Positions 22,430-33,469 of a stretch of DNA of 64,000 bases are shown here, one piece after another. The first letter of the stretch is position 1; each line of letters opens with the position of its first letter. The DNA comes from Laccaria trichodermophora (Eukaryota > Basidiomycota > Agaricomycetes > Agaricales > Hydnangiaceae): contig JACTVC010000011.1 of the NCBI GenBank assembly GCA_018417955.1, positions 1,052,262 through 1,116,261 on the forward strand. Direction: 5' to 3'. The position numbers were made by a program, and so were the translations under genes. A model generated the notes under the pieces. That model was not told where the DNA came from. It made no database searches and was given only the letters and a program-made list of their open reading frames with translations.

Positions 22430-23660
22430 TTGAAAAATCTGGGGGGAGAAATTTTGAAAATCATCGGCGTGGAATTGAAAAATCTGGGGGGGGGAATTAA
22501 AAATTGTTGGCATGCAATTGGAAAATCTGGGGGGAGAAATTTTGAAGATTGTCGGCACGGAATTGAAAAATCTGGGGGGGGGAATGTTGAAAATCGTCGG
22601 CACGGAATTGATAAATCTGGGGGGGGGGGGATTTCGAAGATCGCTGGCAACAGAATTGAAAAATCTGGGGGGGGGAATTAAGAATTTTCGGCACGGAATT
22701 GAAGAGTCGTCCGCACGGAATTGAAGAGTCGTCCGCGCAGAATTGAAGAGTCGTCCGTGCGGAATTAAAAAATGTCTTGGGGGGGGGGGAGAATTTTGAA
22801 AATCGTCGGCACGGAATTGAAAAATCTGGGAAGGGAAATTAAGAATTGTCGGCACGGAATTGAAGAGTTGTCCGCGCGGAATTGAAGAGTTGTCCGCGCA
22901 GAATTGAAAAATCTGTGGGGGGGGAAATTTTGAAAATCGTCGGCACGGAATTGGCGGAATTGAAAAGTCTGGGGGGGAAATTAAGAATTGTCGGCACGGA
23001 ATTGAAAAATCTGGGGGGGGGTTTCTAAAATCGTCGGCACGGACTTGGCGGAATTGAAAAATCTGGGGGAATTTCGAAGATCGTTGGCGTGGAATTGACA
23101 CATCTGGGGGGGGGATTTCGAAAATCGCTGGCGCGGAATTGATAAATCTGTGGGGGGAATTTCGAAAATCGCTGGCACGGAATTGATAAATCTGGGGGGG
23201 GGACTTTGAGAATTGTCGACACGGAACTGAAAAAACTGGGGAGGGAAATTAAGAATTGTCGGCACGGAATTGAAGAGTCGTCCGCGCGGAATTGAAGAGT
23301 CGTCCGCGCGGAATTGAAGAGTCGTCCGCGCGGAATTGAAGAGTCGTCCGCGCGGAATTGAAGAGTCGTCCGCGCGGAATTGAAGAGTCGTCCGCGCGGA
23401 ATTGAAGAGTCGTCCGCATGGAATTGAAGAGTCGTCCGCGCGGAATTGAAGAATCGTCCGCGCGGAATTGAAGAGTCGTCCGCGCGGAATTGAAGAATCG
23501 TCCGCGCGGAATTGAAGAGTCGTCCGCGCGGAATTGAAGAATCGTCCGCGCGGAATTGAAGAGTCGTCCGTGCGGAATTAAAAAATCTCTGGGGGGCGAT
23601 TTTGAAAATCGTCAGCACGGAATTGAAAAATCTGGGGGGGGGGGGGGAAATCGAGAATTG
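22430..23660. repeat. G-rich interspersed tandem repeat block
   Basis: The plus strand alternates AATTGAAAAATCTGGGGGG units (G runs of 5 to 12) with TCGTCGGCACGGAATTG phrases at spacings of about 45-55 bases. It also contains the purer 22-bp array. The G runs could form quadruplexes on the + strand. Long minus-strand frames (22202-23101 and 23025-23618) are open across it but encode only low-complexity repeats and are judged non-coding. Confidence 0.85.
23262..23580. repeat. 22-bp satellite array (~14 copies)
   Basis: The unit is GGAATTGAAGAGTCGTCCGC plus GC, nearly perfect in tandem. A few copies have AATCG for AGTCG, or a CATG/TGCG variant. Because 22 is not a multiple of three, each strand's translation repeats every 66 bases. 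Similar single units occur at 22700-22760 and 22850-22900 in the same block. Confidence 0.9.
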
Positions 23661-24300
23661 TTCAGAATCTCCGTGTGTAATTCAAAAGGGTATCCGAAGA
23701 GCAATATACACCTTGGCAGCATTTAATAGTTCAGTCAAGATGATGTTCAACGCTTCCCGGGACGTTAGTTCAGTTACTACTTGGACTTCCTGTGAGTTCT
23801 CAATACAAAGGTACAAAATTGACAGGAATCTCCATGTGTAATTGAAAATAGTCGCTGATGGTAAATACACCTTGGCGGGAATCGAACCTGCATACTGGCC
23901 ATACAGCTGGTGCCCTCATCAGCATTTAACCGTTCCGTCAAGGTGATGTTCCAAGACACACTGTGAGTAATACGAAGCCACGGGGAATTCACGCTTTCCC
24001 CGGCGGAACTCAACGCTTCCCCGGACGTTAGTTCACTTACTACTACCACTTCCAGTGAGTAATAAATACAAAGGTATAGAATTGACAGGTATCTCCTTGT
24101 GTAATTAAAATAAGTCTCTGACAGAAAATACCCACCTTGCCAGGAATCGAACCCACATAGTAATAGAAAGCCAGGGGGAATTCACGCTTTCTCCGTGCGG
24201 AACTCAAGACTTCCCCCTACGTTAGTTCAGTCACTTGTGAGTATTACAAAGGTGGGGAATCGACAGATATCTCTGTGAATAAGTCAAAATAAAATCGGAG
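23661..24300 (-). repeat. diverged ~250-bp repeats with tRNA-like segments (possible SINE)
   Basis: Phrases such as ACGTTAGTTCA, AAAATTGACAGG and GGGAATTCACGCTTTC recur two or three times between 23661 and 24300. Two units carry, on the minus strand, a perfect or near-perfect Pol III B-box (GGTTCGATTCC, at about 23877-23890 and 24141-24153). The unit at 23868-23945 also has seven-base complementary ends, as expected for a tRNA-derived SINE head. Confidence 0.5.
23868..23945 (-). other. tRNA-derived segment (nonfunctional tRNA-like)
   Basis: The minus strand begins CACCTTG and ends CAAGGTG, a perfect acceptor stem, with a T arm GCAGG-TTCGATT-CCCGC (one mismatch) and a long variable region as in Leu or Ser tRNAs. 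The anticodon arm (GCTG…CAGC) has a mispaired closing base and no proper seven-base loop with T33. It therefore reads as a SINE head or relic rather than an active tRNA. Confidence 0.4.
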
Positions 24301-24376
24301 GGAGAATACGAGAGGAAGAACACCGGAGTTCAAGAACCCTCCACGCCGAATTCAAAGCCTCTGTGCGGAGTTCAAA

Positions 24377-25763
24377 ATGCTTCACGCAGAATTCACATGT
24401 CCACCAAAACTTATGAATAGGCACTTCATGACGCCCCCCGATATTCAGGATTTTACGTGGAAAATCGCCCGGTATTGTCAAGGTCGCTTGCGTGAAAAGT
24501 TCCACGCCAGTGCGAACCCCAAAACATCCCCTCCCACCTCCTTCAGCCTGAACCTTGTAGCTGATTGTGAACAACTTACCAACATTGTTGCCAAGGCCTT
24601 CAAAAATCGCCGTAAGCTTTGTGGTTCAAAAAAACCTTACCTGTCCGCTTACCGTTTATCATGCAGACCAGCTAAACTGGACCATCTCAGAGTATACCGA
24701 GCACCTGAGCACCCGCCAGGATGGTTCTAACCAGAAAAGGGAGGCGGAATTGCTGCAACAATTTCCCCCCCAATTCCACGCATTTCCCCCCAGCACTCTG
24801 CCTTACGAAAATGACGCGGCGACAGTTGACGACCAAGACGGGGTCATCCTCATGTGGTATCTCCCCAACGCGTTGAGTTCGCGCCGGCAGGTTAGAGAGA
24901 CATTACTAATTCCTTTGGATCAGATACTCACAACATCTCGAATCTTAGGATCTCATCTCCAAACATTTGAAACAGCTGGACGGTATGCTGCAGGCCTCCC
25001 GGAAAAACTCCAGCGGGTCTGCGTGGCGGCATGATGATGCTGCTTACCGTCAACCACATCGCCCAGAATATGAACATGTGCCGGGCAATATCAGTTTTTC
25101 TCCTGGCTGGTTTCAAATAGGGCACAGTGTAAGTAATTGTTTCCGGCACAAAAAACTCCTCATTAATTCCCAGTTCAGTCCGCGGAATATTTGCCCGAAG
25201 TGTCGGCCACCCTCAAAACCTGTCGGACAAGTGACGTCAGTCATCAATTTCTCGATGACATGGCGGAATCCTTTGCGTTGATGGGAGCCACCTTGGCTCT
25301 CATCCATCCTAGCCTCTTTGCTGCCGGCATGGATGCCATGGCAAAGATGGCAGCTGGTCTTGTTGAATGCAAAGAGCCCGATTTGATGAGGGAGGTTATG
25401 AAGGTATGGCCTTTGCCATTCAACGCTTTTTCCGTCATTAGCAACCGACAAACGGTCCCTCACCGTGATGTTCAAGGAATGTTGCCTCATTACGACCTTC
25501 TTGCCACATTTGGTTCTTACAACGATGGACGTTTTGAAGTCCCCGCGATTGGACTGAGGTTTGTTTACAATCCCGGAACACTGCTGGGAATATCTGGCAG
25601 GATACTTGTTCACGGAGTTGCGTCGGTGGCCGGCGATCGTGTCTGCATAGCCAACTACTTCAGGGAAAAGGTCATGGACCGTGTCGGAATGCACGTCACT
25701 GGGTACACAACAAGGCAGGACTTCCAACAGCGATTTATTGACAGCACCAAACGTAGTATTTAA
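24377..25763 (+). CDS. TET/JBP-family 2-oxoglutarate/Fe(II) dioxygenase
   Basis: Fungal TET/JBP enzymes oxidise 5-methylcytosine in DNA (some 6-methyladenine or thymine). I splice five exons, 24377-24482, 24561-24611, 24667-24890, 24949-25128 and 25179-25763, which sum to 382 codons exactly. The double-stranded beta-helix fold is in the last exon. NRQTVPHRDVQG gives the iron-binding HxD (His-Arg-Asp). GRFEVPAIGLRFVYNPGTL is the following strand pair. GRILVHGV supplies the distal histidine, and DRVCIANYF supplies the 2-oxoglutarate-binding arginine, so all active-site positions I can check are present. The gene is transcribed toward an unknown gene whose stop lies six bases away. It stands tail-to-tail with that gene and about 1.5 kb from the KDZ transposase, the association reported for basidiomycete KDZ elements. 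Substrate preference is not readable. Confidence 0.9.
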
Positions 25764-25769
25764 AATAGA

Positions 25770-26553
25770 CTACATTTGTTGCTGGTGCATGCAAGGATCC
25801 AAAAGTGCCGTTAACAAGTCCTTGTCCTCCTCACCTCTTCCTTCAATTTTCAGATCCAGTGCCTCACAAATCCGCCCCATGTTGTCAATAATCCAAGTCC
25901 TCCTCTCCAATCTCGTCAAAATGTCGTGATCCTCTGCAATCTGCTTGTCTATCATTCCCAACGCCGATTGCGCGCCGGCCAACATGCGTTCCAACTCCAC
26001 CAGTAAGTCGTCAGATGGATAAGCCTGAGGTTGAACTTCTCGCATTTGATATTCGTCCAAATCGAACGCGGAGAATATACGGCGCATGTCGACGATGGGG
26101 GGCACTTCCATTTGCCACCACGCATATGTGTAATGCCGCAGTTCTTTATCGTCGTCATCGGGCTTTGCGCCGCAAAGGCGTTCTGCGTCTTCCCGGGGCC
26201 ACACAGGTACAGAGCGGATGTCACGATGTCCCGTGCGAGACTCAATCTCGAAATGGCGTTGCAATAGCAACTTGTAAGCGAAGGGAGGTAAGGCACAGCG
26301 ACGATCGCCCATAACACTCCAACCGACTATAGTAGAGCAAGCCATCTTGGGGTTACTGTAAACAACCAACAGATGTTCTTATAAAATTATTACTCACCAA
26401 TTCCGTTTCAATCCCTTCTACAAATGCTTGCTCAACATTCTGACTGAGAGGCTTTCGAGTGTACCAAGCTCTAACCGCCGCGCGTAATCTTGCGGAAACG
26501 TAAGCCGCTTGTCTTTCAAAGTCGAGAACCTGATGAATAACAGGGAACACCAT
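25770..26553 (-). CDS. unknown cargo protein of the KDZ element
   Basis: The model has two exons, 26553-26398 and 26345-25770, with a 52-nt intron, giving 243 residues. Exon 2 could also start by itself at the ATG at 26345. The protein has a Leu/Glu-rich helical C-terminal third, likely coiled coil, and a Trp/Tyr-rich centre (HYTYAWWQMEVPP). I recognise no domain. Its stop codon is separated by only six bases from that of the TET/JBP gene, so the two transcripts almost certainly overlap at their 3' ends. Confidence 0.55.
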
Positions 26554-26614
26554 GACGGAGCTAGAGATGTTGAGATTAACGTTTGTTGGTTTCTCGATTT
26601 GTCATGTGACATTC

Positions 26615-27166
26615 TCAACTTCCTCCCAGCCCACCCCTGTGCAAACACTCAATCAAGGCCACGGGAAATATAGTCCAATTGCCCATCTTTCCTCCGCGGC
26701 GTGTACTCGGACGCTGCCTCGCGCCTAAGCAGACTGCGGCGGGTACCCGGAGTCCGTCTCGACGGCGTGCACTCGGACGCCGTCGCGCGCCTAAGCAGAC
26801 TGCGGCGAGTTCTCGGAGTCCGCCTCGAGCGTACTTGGATGCCACATCCATGCGGTTCCTACGTTTGCCGTCGTCGCTGGATGTACGTTCTTCACTGGCA
26901 TCTGCATCACAGATCACTACCCCGCCTACAGTAGACAACGCGCCCACAAGTCTGTCTTCGATCTGCCAATTTGGAAACCGATCCATCTCGTCCAACATGA
27001 CCTGAATGACCGTGATCGTAGACAAATACTCCGTGTGCCCGTCCTCCTCAACCTTTTCGTATCGCTCTTCTTCGGATTCATATACGACCGTCAGCTTGGG
27101 ATCGAGATTAAGCTGTTCCAAAACGCGTTTGATCATGGCGTCGCTGCCTTTGATTGGTCCAAGCAT
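26615..27166 (-). CDS. unknown protein downstream of the KDZ transposase
   Basis: An ATG-initiated frame of 183 codons begins 109 bases downstream of the transposase stop, on the same strand. The N-terminal half is ordinary sequence (IKRVLEQLNLDPKLTVVYE). The C-terminal part is a GC-rich Arg/Ala-rich duplication caused by a 66-bp tandem repeat at about 26700-26830, which may have extended or altered the original end. There may be further splicing. No family is recognised. Confidence 0.4.
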   Translation of the reverse strand: MLGPIKGSDAMIKRVLEQLNLDPKLTVVYESEEERYEKVEEDGHTEYLSTITVIQVMLDEMDRFPNWQIEDRLVGALSTVGGVVICDADASEERTSSDDGKRRNRMDVASKYARGGLRELAAVCLGARRRPSARRRDGLRVPAAVCLGARQRPSTRRGGKMGNWTIFPVALIECLHRGGLGGS

Positions 27167-27275
27167 TGGAGGTAACAGATGCGATGTCGTCGTAATAGAG
27201 CTCTCACGTTGCTTGGTATGTGTACTTTAAACTTAAAAAGACGGAAGCTACATATAGTGTAGACATCAAGCTGAA

Positions 27276-30200
27276 TTACAATAAAACCTTCTCAAACGAC
27301 AATTTTGCCTGACTCTTCAGCTTCATCCACATGGAAATCTGCTCCTCTGCATAGGCTGTATGACCTGGGCTTGTATCTTTCAGATCCCGCCATCGAGCCC
27401 ACTCATCTCCCCGGTTCTGAAAAAAGAGCTGTGTCCACTCCATCTCTGCACGTATGAGGACATATTCCTCTTGCCACCGGTCATGCTTGGCCTTAGCGCG
27501 CAGCCAATTTACACGATACACTGTGAGTGCCCTCAGTCAACGAAGTAGAAAACTTGGGTGAAACTTACATTCTTCCATGTACTCGGAGGAGGATGAATCT
27601 CCGGCAACATCGATTTTCCAAAACCATGGCAGAGATTCATCACGATGGCCGGAGTCGTTAGGTTTGTAGATGGCCGTGAGGGCCACTGTATGCTCCGGCA
27701 ATATTACTTGGAATCGCTGGATGATAGACTGCACGGCTCCAAGTTTTTGGAGAGCCCACCTGGCCTGTTCATATACCCGAAGGTGCTGCTTCAAACTTCT
27801 GTCTGCCGCATGGACGGCGTCGTATCCACGAGTCTTCTGTGCAGTGCTTTCTGCCAGTCGTATATCTTTTCGATAAAGGTAGGACTTGTGTCCAATCTCG
27901 TGACGGATGCCTTCCAGTGCTTCTTCCGCTTGGGCTATACGCAATTGAATTTCTTTCCGCCGTGCACTCTTTAGGCAATGTGGCAACTCTTGTCTAAGTC
28001 CAGAGATCGTAGAAGGGAGAAATATATCCGTCCGCTCTGGCGCCCCGGTCTCCGGGAGGGGATGAAAGTTTGGGTCTGGCTCTTCTCCATCAGTGACGTA
28101 CCCATCTGACATTGGGGGTGCTTTGCAAACAAAGTCCTCCACATTTAACGATACAAACAGCTTTCCGGCGGTTTTGTGAAAATCCGCCATTTGGCGAAGC
28201 AGTCGTTCCCGCCGTGTGGCAATTTCTAAAGATTGATCAGGGTTGGGAGCTTTCCCTTGCTTTCGTATGAACGCGACAACCGTTGACCTTCAGTGGCCAA
28301 AAAATTGTTCTTCTTAGTGATCTGTGGTGTGAGAGCGAACACTTACTGAAATTCCTGAATTTTCATTCCCAAGCTGATCCATGAAGTCACCCCCACAGAG
28401 TCATTGTTCCTCTGCTCCTCTTGCATTAATTCCAGTTGAACTTGCTTCCTGGGAATAGCTGTCATACTAGTGAGTCAAATTCAGCCAGGATATTGTCCAA
28501 GTCACTGACCTCCGGCAACTTGCACCTGGTATATATCCATGGCCTGTATGTTCTTCATAGTCAAATCTTTAAAACGCATCTGTCGGCAACGCGCCGCTTC
28601 CTCCGCTTGTGCAGTCCATTTCAAGATCTGTTCAGCCGACGCAGTTTCGCTTAACATTTGAAAGTCTTCAATGCTTTCACGTTTGCTGTTACAGATCTTT
28701 TTCCATTTCTTGCACAACACGGGAACTAAGTTGAAGAGTAGTCAGTTACAACCGATAAAATGAGAAAATCGAAGGAAATACCCATGTTTATCATTTTCTT
28801 CCAGTTGCTGTCTGCCGCATGAGCATCGAGAACCTCAGCTCTGTGTGCCAGCGTCATAGTTCGAGTGGATCGCGCCGCTTCATTTAGGACCGCCCACAGT
28901 GTTTCCAAAATTTCTCCATCAGCTTGCCCAGCACCGTCAATGAAGGTTGGGGCAAAACGGGGGTAGCAAACGACCTGATGGCCATGCACATGAAATAAAC
29001 CTATTCCTGGGATGAAGAAAAGGTTGTCGTTGATTTTCAGGAACTCCCCAGCTGCAACTCTTGCCCGAAGATTGATGATGTATTGGCAATTGATATCATA
29101 GACGAAAATGCAGTGAGGGGCATCTTGAGTGTGTGTATTGGCCAATGCCTCACAGAGCGCATAGTCAATGTTCATCTGCCTCTCTCCCTTTTGGAAGTCA
29201 ACCATGGCCCCTGGTGCGTAACACCCGTGGCGGAGACAGGCGATAGCTCCGATGCCGGTGCAATCACAGCCTTTACGGCACTTGCTTCGATCCTTCACCG
29301 CGCTATGCTCATGGCAAGTACTGGGCTAGTTGTCCGTTATTTGAATGAGCTAGACATACTGTCATGGAATTCCTTACCTCGACCTTCTCCTTAGTATGAG
29401 CGATATGGGCGCCGTAACGAGTGCGCTCGGTAAAGATGCCTTCACCGTTCTTGAGCCAAACCTCCTCCTCTCGGGATGTCTGTTGTTGATGAACACATTT
29501 AAAGTTACCATCGGCAACGAAGCTTCGGCCGTACTTCCATCTGAACATTGTGCTTATTGAGATTGACGGTTATCCTTTTTAACATTTTACTCACTGTATA
29601 GGGTCTTCCTTCCAGTTACTCGGGATGTTGATCCCGGGTTGAGGACATGTGGAACAGAAGTAAGCCATCTGGCCCTTGCCTGGCTCTAGCCCAGTGTGAC
29701 CAAATCCAAATTCCATCCGCTCTTGCATGTTCCGGTATTGGCGCCCTGCCCTGGTTAATTCCCTATAACGATCCTAATAGCAGCAATCAACAAAAGCAAT
29801 AGGCAGGGGGTCAATAATGGTTACCGGAACAGTTCCTGGAAATGCTTTGTTGGTTATACGCCGCAACTTGGAATAGTAGTGAGTGGTAGAGGTCTTGCAC
29901 TCTAGGTTCTGGAGGAGATAATCATCAAGCAGCTCCATGGTGAATACAGTCCGGACGTCTTTGTATGTCGACGGAAAGAGACCTGTCCGGAGAAGTTGGA
30001 TCTCTTCTGTCGGATGTCCTTCACATTCACAAAAGTGTACTGGTAGGTGGTGGACCCCATTGGTGTGAACTATTATCACGACCTTGCCCCCATGGTGGTA
30101 TGTACCAGTAGGGCGATCAGATTGGAGATCGTCACTCCAGTACACTTGAGGCACGGCAAAAGGATCGTCCATGCCTCTGAATGGATCCTCCAAAAAAGGA

Positions 30201-30877
30201 TCATCAAGCCCAGTAGCAGCTGGGGTGTTTGAAGCGTTATTGAGTCGGTGGGTACGAGTTGGACACTTATGACCCCGATGCCCAACATGGACTTCAATGC
30301 CTGCATGCCATAGCCATGAATCCATGTAATGCCTTCCATTCCAGGCCTTGACACGATGAAATGGTTGCAACGCATGATGATCACAACAACAAGATGTGCA
30401 AAAAGAAGGTTCTCCGAAACAGTTTAGGCACCGCCAAAGAGAGTTTGGCTCATGACAGAGCTGACATGCCCGGGTAGGCGGAGGCGCCTCTCGCCCAATG
30501 GTCTCTGCAATGTATTCATTCCGTCGTGGAAGCCACTCTTTCATATAAGAATTAGGCGTCTGTGATTTGGGTTAGTAGAGTGCGGTTTGTGACTCTAGAT
30601 GACATACCTTGTGGATGGGCATTTGAGTGATAAAATTGGTTGGATGGAAGGTGACGTTGGCGTCATCAGGCTCCTCGAATTTATGAAGGTGGCCCGCGTC
30701 ACAATCATCTTCCTTGTAGTGATGCAACTTGAACTTTTTCGCCGAACTGATATGTTTTTTGAAGGTGGAATGTCTGGCAGTTTTTGTGATATATGCATTT
30801 TTTCCTCTAGGCTTTTTCCTTGGAGTAACTTCAATGATTGCTGTATGGCCGGTCGCGGGTAATTTTTTGCTTGACAT
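27276..30877 (-). CDS. KDZ (Kyakuja-Dileera-Zisupton) transposase with CxC2-like zinc domain
   Basis: The model has nine exons: 30877-30608, 30559-29825, 29773-29595, 29540-29378, 29325-28782, 28725-28506, 28466-28347, 28287-27569 and 27520-27276. They sum to 1065 codons in frame, the usual size for the family. The N-terminus is basic. A cysteine cluster follows (CQLCHEPNSLWRCLNC, then a CTSCCCDHH segment), typical of the CxC2 domain tied to KDZ transposases. The catalytic region has FVADGNFKC, GIGAIACLRHGC, MVDFQKGERQMNIDYAL, CIFVYDINCQY and DGEILETLWAVLN, which supply plausible acidic DDE-type residues. The C-terminus is a helical, coiled-coil-like region. The seventh exon has a short 39-nt intron before it. 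No frameshift or stop is seen, so the gene may be functional. Iron-responsive or other control is not visible. Confidence 0.9.
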
Positions 30878-31089
30878 TGTTCAGGTACACGTTGGGTTGG
30901 ACTGCGATTGAGATTACTTAATTAGGCTACTTAGATGCCTTATTGGGCCTTCATCAACTTACTGGCAATTGCCGTATCATTTACTCCTGACACGAAGTCC
31001 CTCCCCCCCCTTTTGAAATTGGTGTATTATTTAATCCTGACCCAAACACCTTTCCCCCTTTTTAAGTCTAGCGCAACGCACTCCTGCCT

Positions 31090-33431
31090 ATGTCGTCGGA
31101 CGAGAGTCAGGATGAGGAAGTCCAGTTCACCTTCACAGAAGAACAGCTCCTGATTCTTCACAAGGAGAAAGATTCTTACCGTGACACCAACAAGAAGCTC
31201 CGTCAAAAAAAAGTTAATGAAATTTTCAAGCGCATGAAGGCCTTGGATAATGAAGACAAGGAATTCAGTTCAAAGAAGGATGCTGTTCTTATGGTGTGGA
31301 GTACAGTTTGCCATGACAATCCGATTCTCACCGTTTATTGTAGGCTATTTTAGCCTGGCTTCAACGCTATGCCCGAAGGAAGACCGAGGAGAAAGGCTTT
31401 CTGGAACCATGGACATTGCGGAGGGTTGTTGGAATCGAGCGTGAACCAGATGTCCTGCGAGTTCGTGACCGGAAATTTGCTGAGGCGCAAAGGGCGGAGT
31501 CCGCCAAAGTGAATGAAGATGGGACTGATGGAGATGACGAGGATGAAGCTTCCAACCAAACAAAGAAGAAGCCAGATGCGAAAAAGCGTCACCAGAAGGA
31601 CAAGGCGTTCAATTACTATCAAGCGGCACTTAGCGAGGTCATGGTGAACCTGTCGGAGGAGGAGGCGGAGGAATTGCAAGAGTTGGCCAATGCTTGGAAT
31701 GAACATGGTCCGCCGCCGGAAACACGAAGGCGGTACGTGGACCTCCCCTTGACATGTGTTTTATGTTCAGTTGACCGGACTTCAGATTGGCGGTGAAGCA
31801 TACAATGAACAAAACCAAGTTATTCGCCCATCAAATGTATCGGCAGTTCCGTGTTCGATATCTGTTTTATATTGCATATGAAGATGACACGGAGACAATC
31901 CTCACCACTGCCATGGACTATAATGAGGAGTTGGGTGGAGGAGTAGACTATCGGAAGATAAAAGCCGGCGATTGGAAAGAGAAGGGCATTAGCCAGGAAA
32001 GCTGGAGAGCTCACATGGGAAGTCATTATGCCCCTCATGGGGAGGATGCACCTAAAGTGAAAACGGGTTCCAGAGGCAGAGCTACCTTTGCTTTACCTCA
32101 GAATGATTATGGGGAACCCATACTACCTGATCCCTCCAAAATGCCAGAGGACATGGAGGCGGCGGCGCACCGCCCGCACAAGCAGAAGTTGGTTAGAGCC
32201 TTCATTTCACGACATTACGGTGAGTCCTCGAAAAATATCCTCATGACCGTAACACGGACTCACTGTGCATGAACAGCCCTGGCGTCAGGATCCAGTAGTG
32301 CAGTTCCTTGGTTTATTCTGGCAAGCAAACTAGACATGTGCGTCGGAGAAGAATACATTCCAGCCTCAGTCCGAACGAAATTTTGTGATCCCTCGCGAAT
32401 GACTTTGGAAGTTTTGGACACACTCCTTTCCCTTTGGTATCAAAGACAGGAAGATCCTGACATTGCGACGACTTTCCAGTTTGACCGATATCCCGACAAG
32501 GAGGGGGCTACACACACCGCTAGCCCCAAAAAACGTCTCCACACTAGGACCCAGGCTACGGAAACAGTGCCATCGAAAATGGTGCCCCTCGAGCGACCTT
32601 CGAAGAAGGAGAAAAAGAGGAAGGGGAAGAAGCGGGGCAAGGTCAAGGCGAGGAAGGATAGCGAAAGTGAGGGAGAAAGATTTCCGGGCTTATCGGAAGG
32701 AGACTCTGTGACTTCTGAGAAGGAGATGGACATTCCAAAAATATCCAAGAAAAACAAGCGGCGACCCATTACCAAGAAACAGGAGAAGGAAGGGGCCTCT
32801 GCGAGTTCAGGGAACGAAATGAATCCAAAATTGACCAAGAAAATCAAGCCACGACCCATTCCGAAGAAAAAGCAGCACCGGGGCTCTGACGAAGAAGAGG
32901 TGGTGACCAAGCTGGAAGATTTGGATCCGGAACTGCAAATAATCCATGATAACGTTGTGGCGCGAGGGAAGTCGCAGAAGGAGAAGATTGCCGGTGTTGG
33001 AAAGGAACTGGAGGGAGTACACACTGACAAGAACTTACCTCAAAAGCCATACCGCTTTGGCCCAGTTTCACGTGGAGGAGCAGGAAGGGACTTTGTCGGA
33101 ATCATAAGTAAGCACACCAAAGAACGCGTCTCTTTCCACTGACTCACGCACCGACGTAGACGTTGTAAATTCTCCGGTACTTCATCACCAGGAAGACGTT
33201 GCCAGTGGCTCGTCACGGAAACGCCGCCACGAGGTGATTTTGCCTCATAAAGGTTCACGTGAGGAGGTGGATGGTTCCCCGTTCAAGAAGGTAAAGAAAT
33301 ATGAGGCACATGCAACACCGGGGGGAGGAAGATCCCCAGTGAAGAAAACCATACCTGAATGTGATCGACAGACCCGGGCCAGTTCCCAAGCGAAGAGAAT
33401 TCAGACGAGAAGCAAGGGTCGAACGAAGTGA
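31090..33431 (+). CDS. large unknown cargo protein, basic nuclear type
   Basis: The model has five exons (31090-31293, 31344-31732, 31786-32219, 32277-33107, 33160-33431; 710 codons). The N-terminal third is helical and charged. A central conserved-looking part contains AFNYYQAALSEVM, an ELANAWNEHGPPPETRRR segment and HQMYRQFRVRYLFYIAYED. A VPWFILASKLDMC stretch follows. The last third is Lys/Arg/Ser-rich with repeated (K/P)KISKKNKRRPI-type nuclear-localisation-like modules. I know similar proteins only as hypothetical Agaricomycete proteins found near KDZ loci. A DNA-binding or accessory transposition role is a guess. It is transcribed divergently from the transposase with a 212-bp shared upstream region. 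Confidence 0.65.
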
Positions 33432-33469
33432 GCAGCATGATATTTAAGTTGGATATGTACATATGAACG

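Noticed and set aside
22202..23618. Long minus-strand open frames (299 and 197 codons) across the G-rich repeats
   Set aside because: They encode only the satellite unit, have no start context or splice logic, and the frame is open only because the repeat lacks stops.
22430..24300. CRISPR-like array
   Set aside because: Repeats are directly adjacent without unique spacers and the genome is eukaryotic. It is a satellite.
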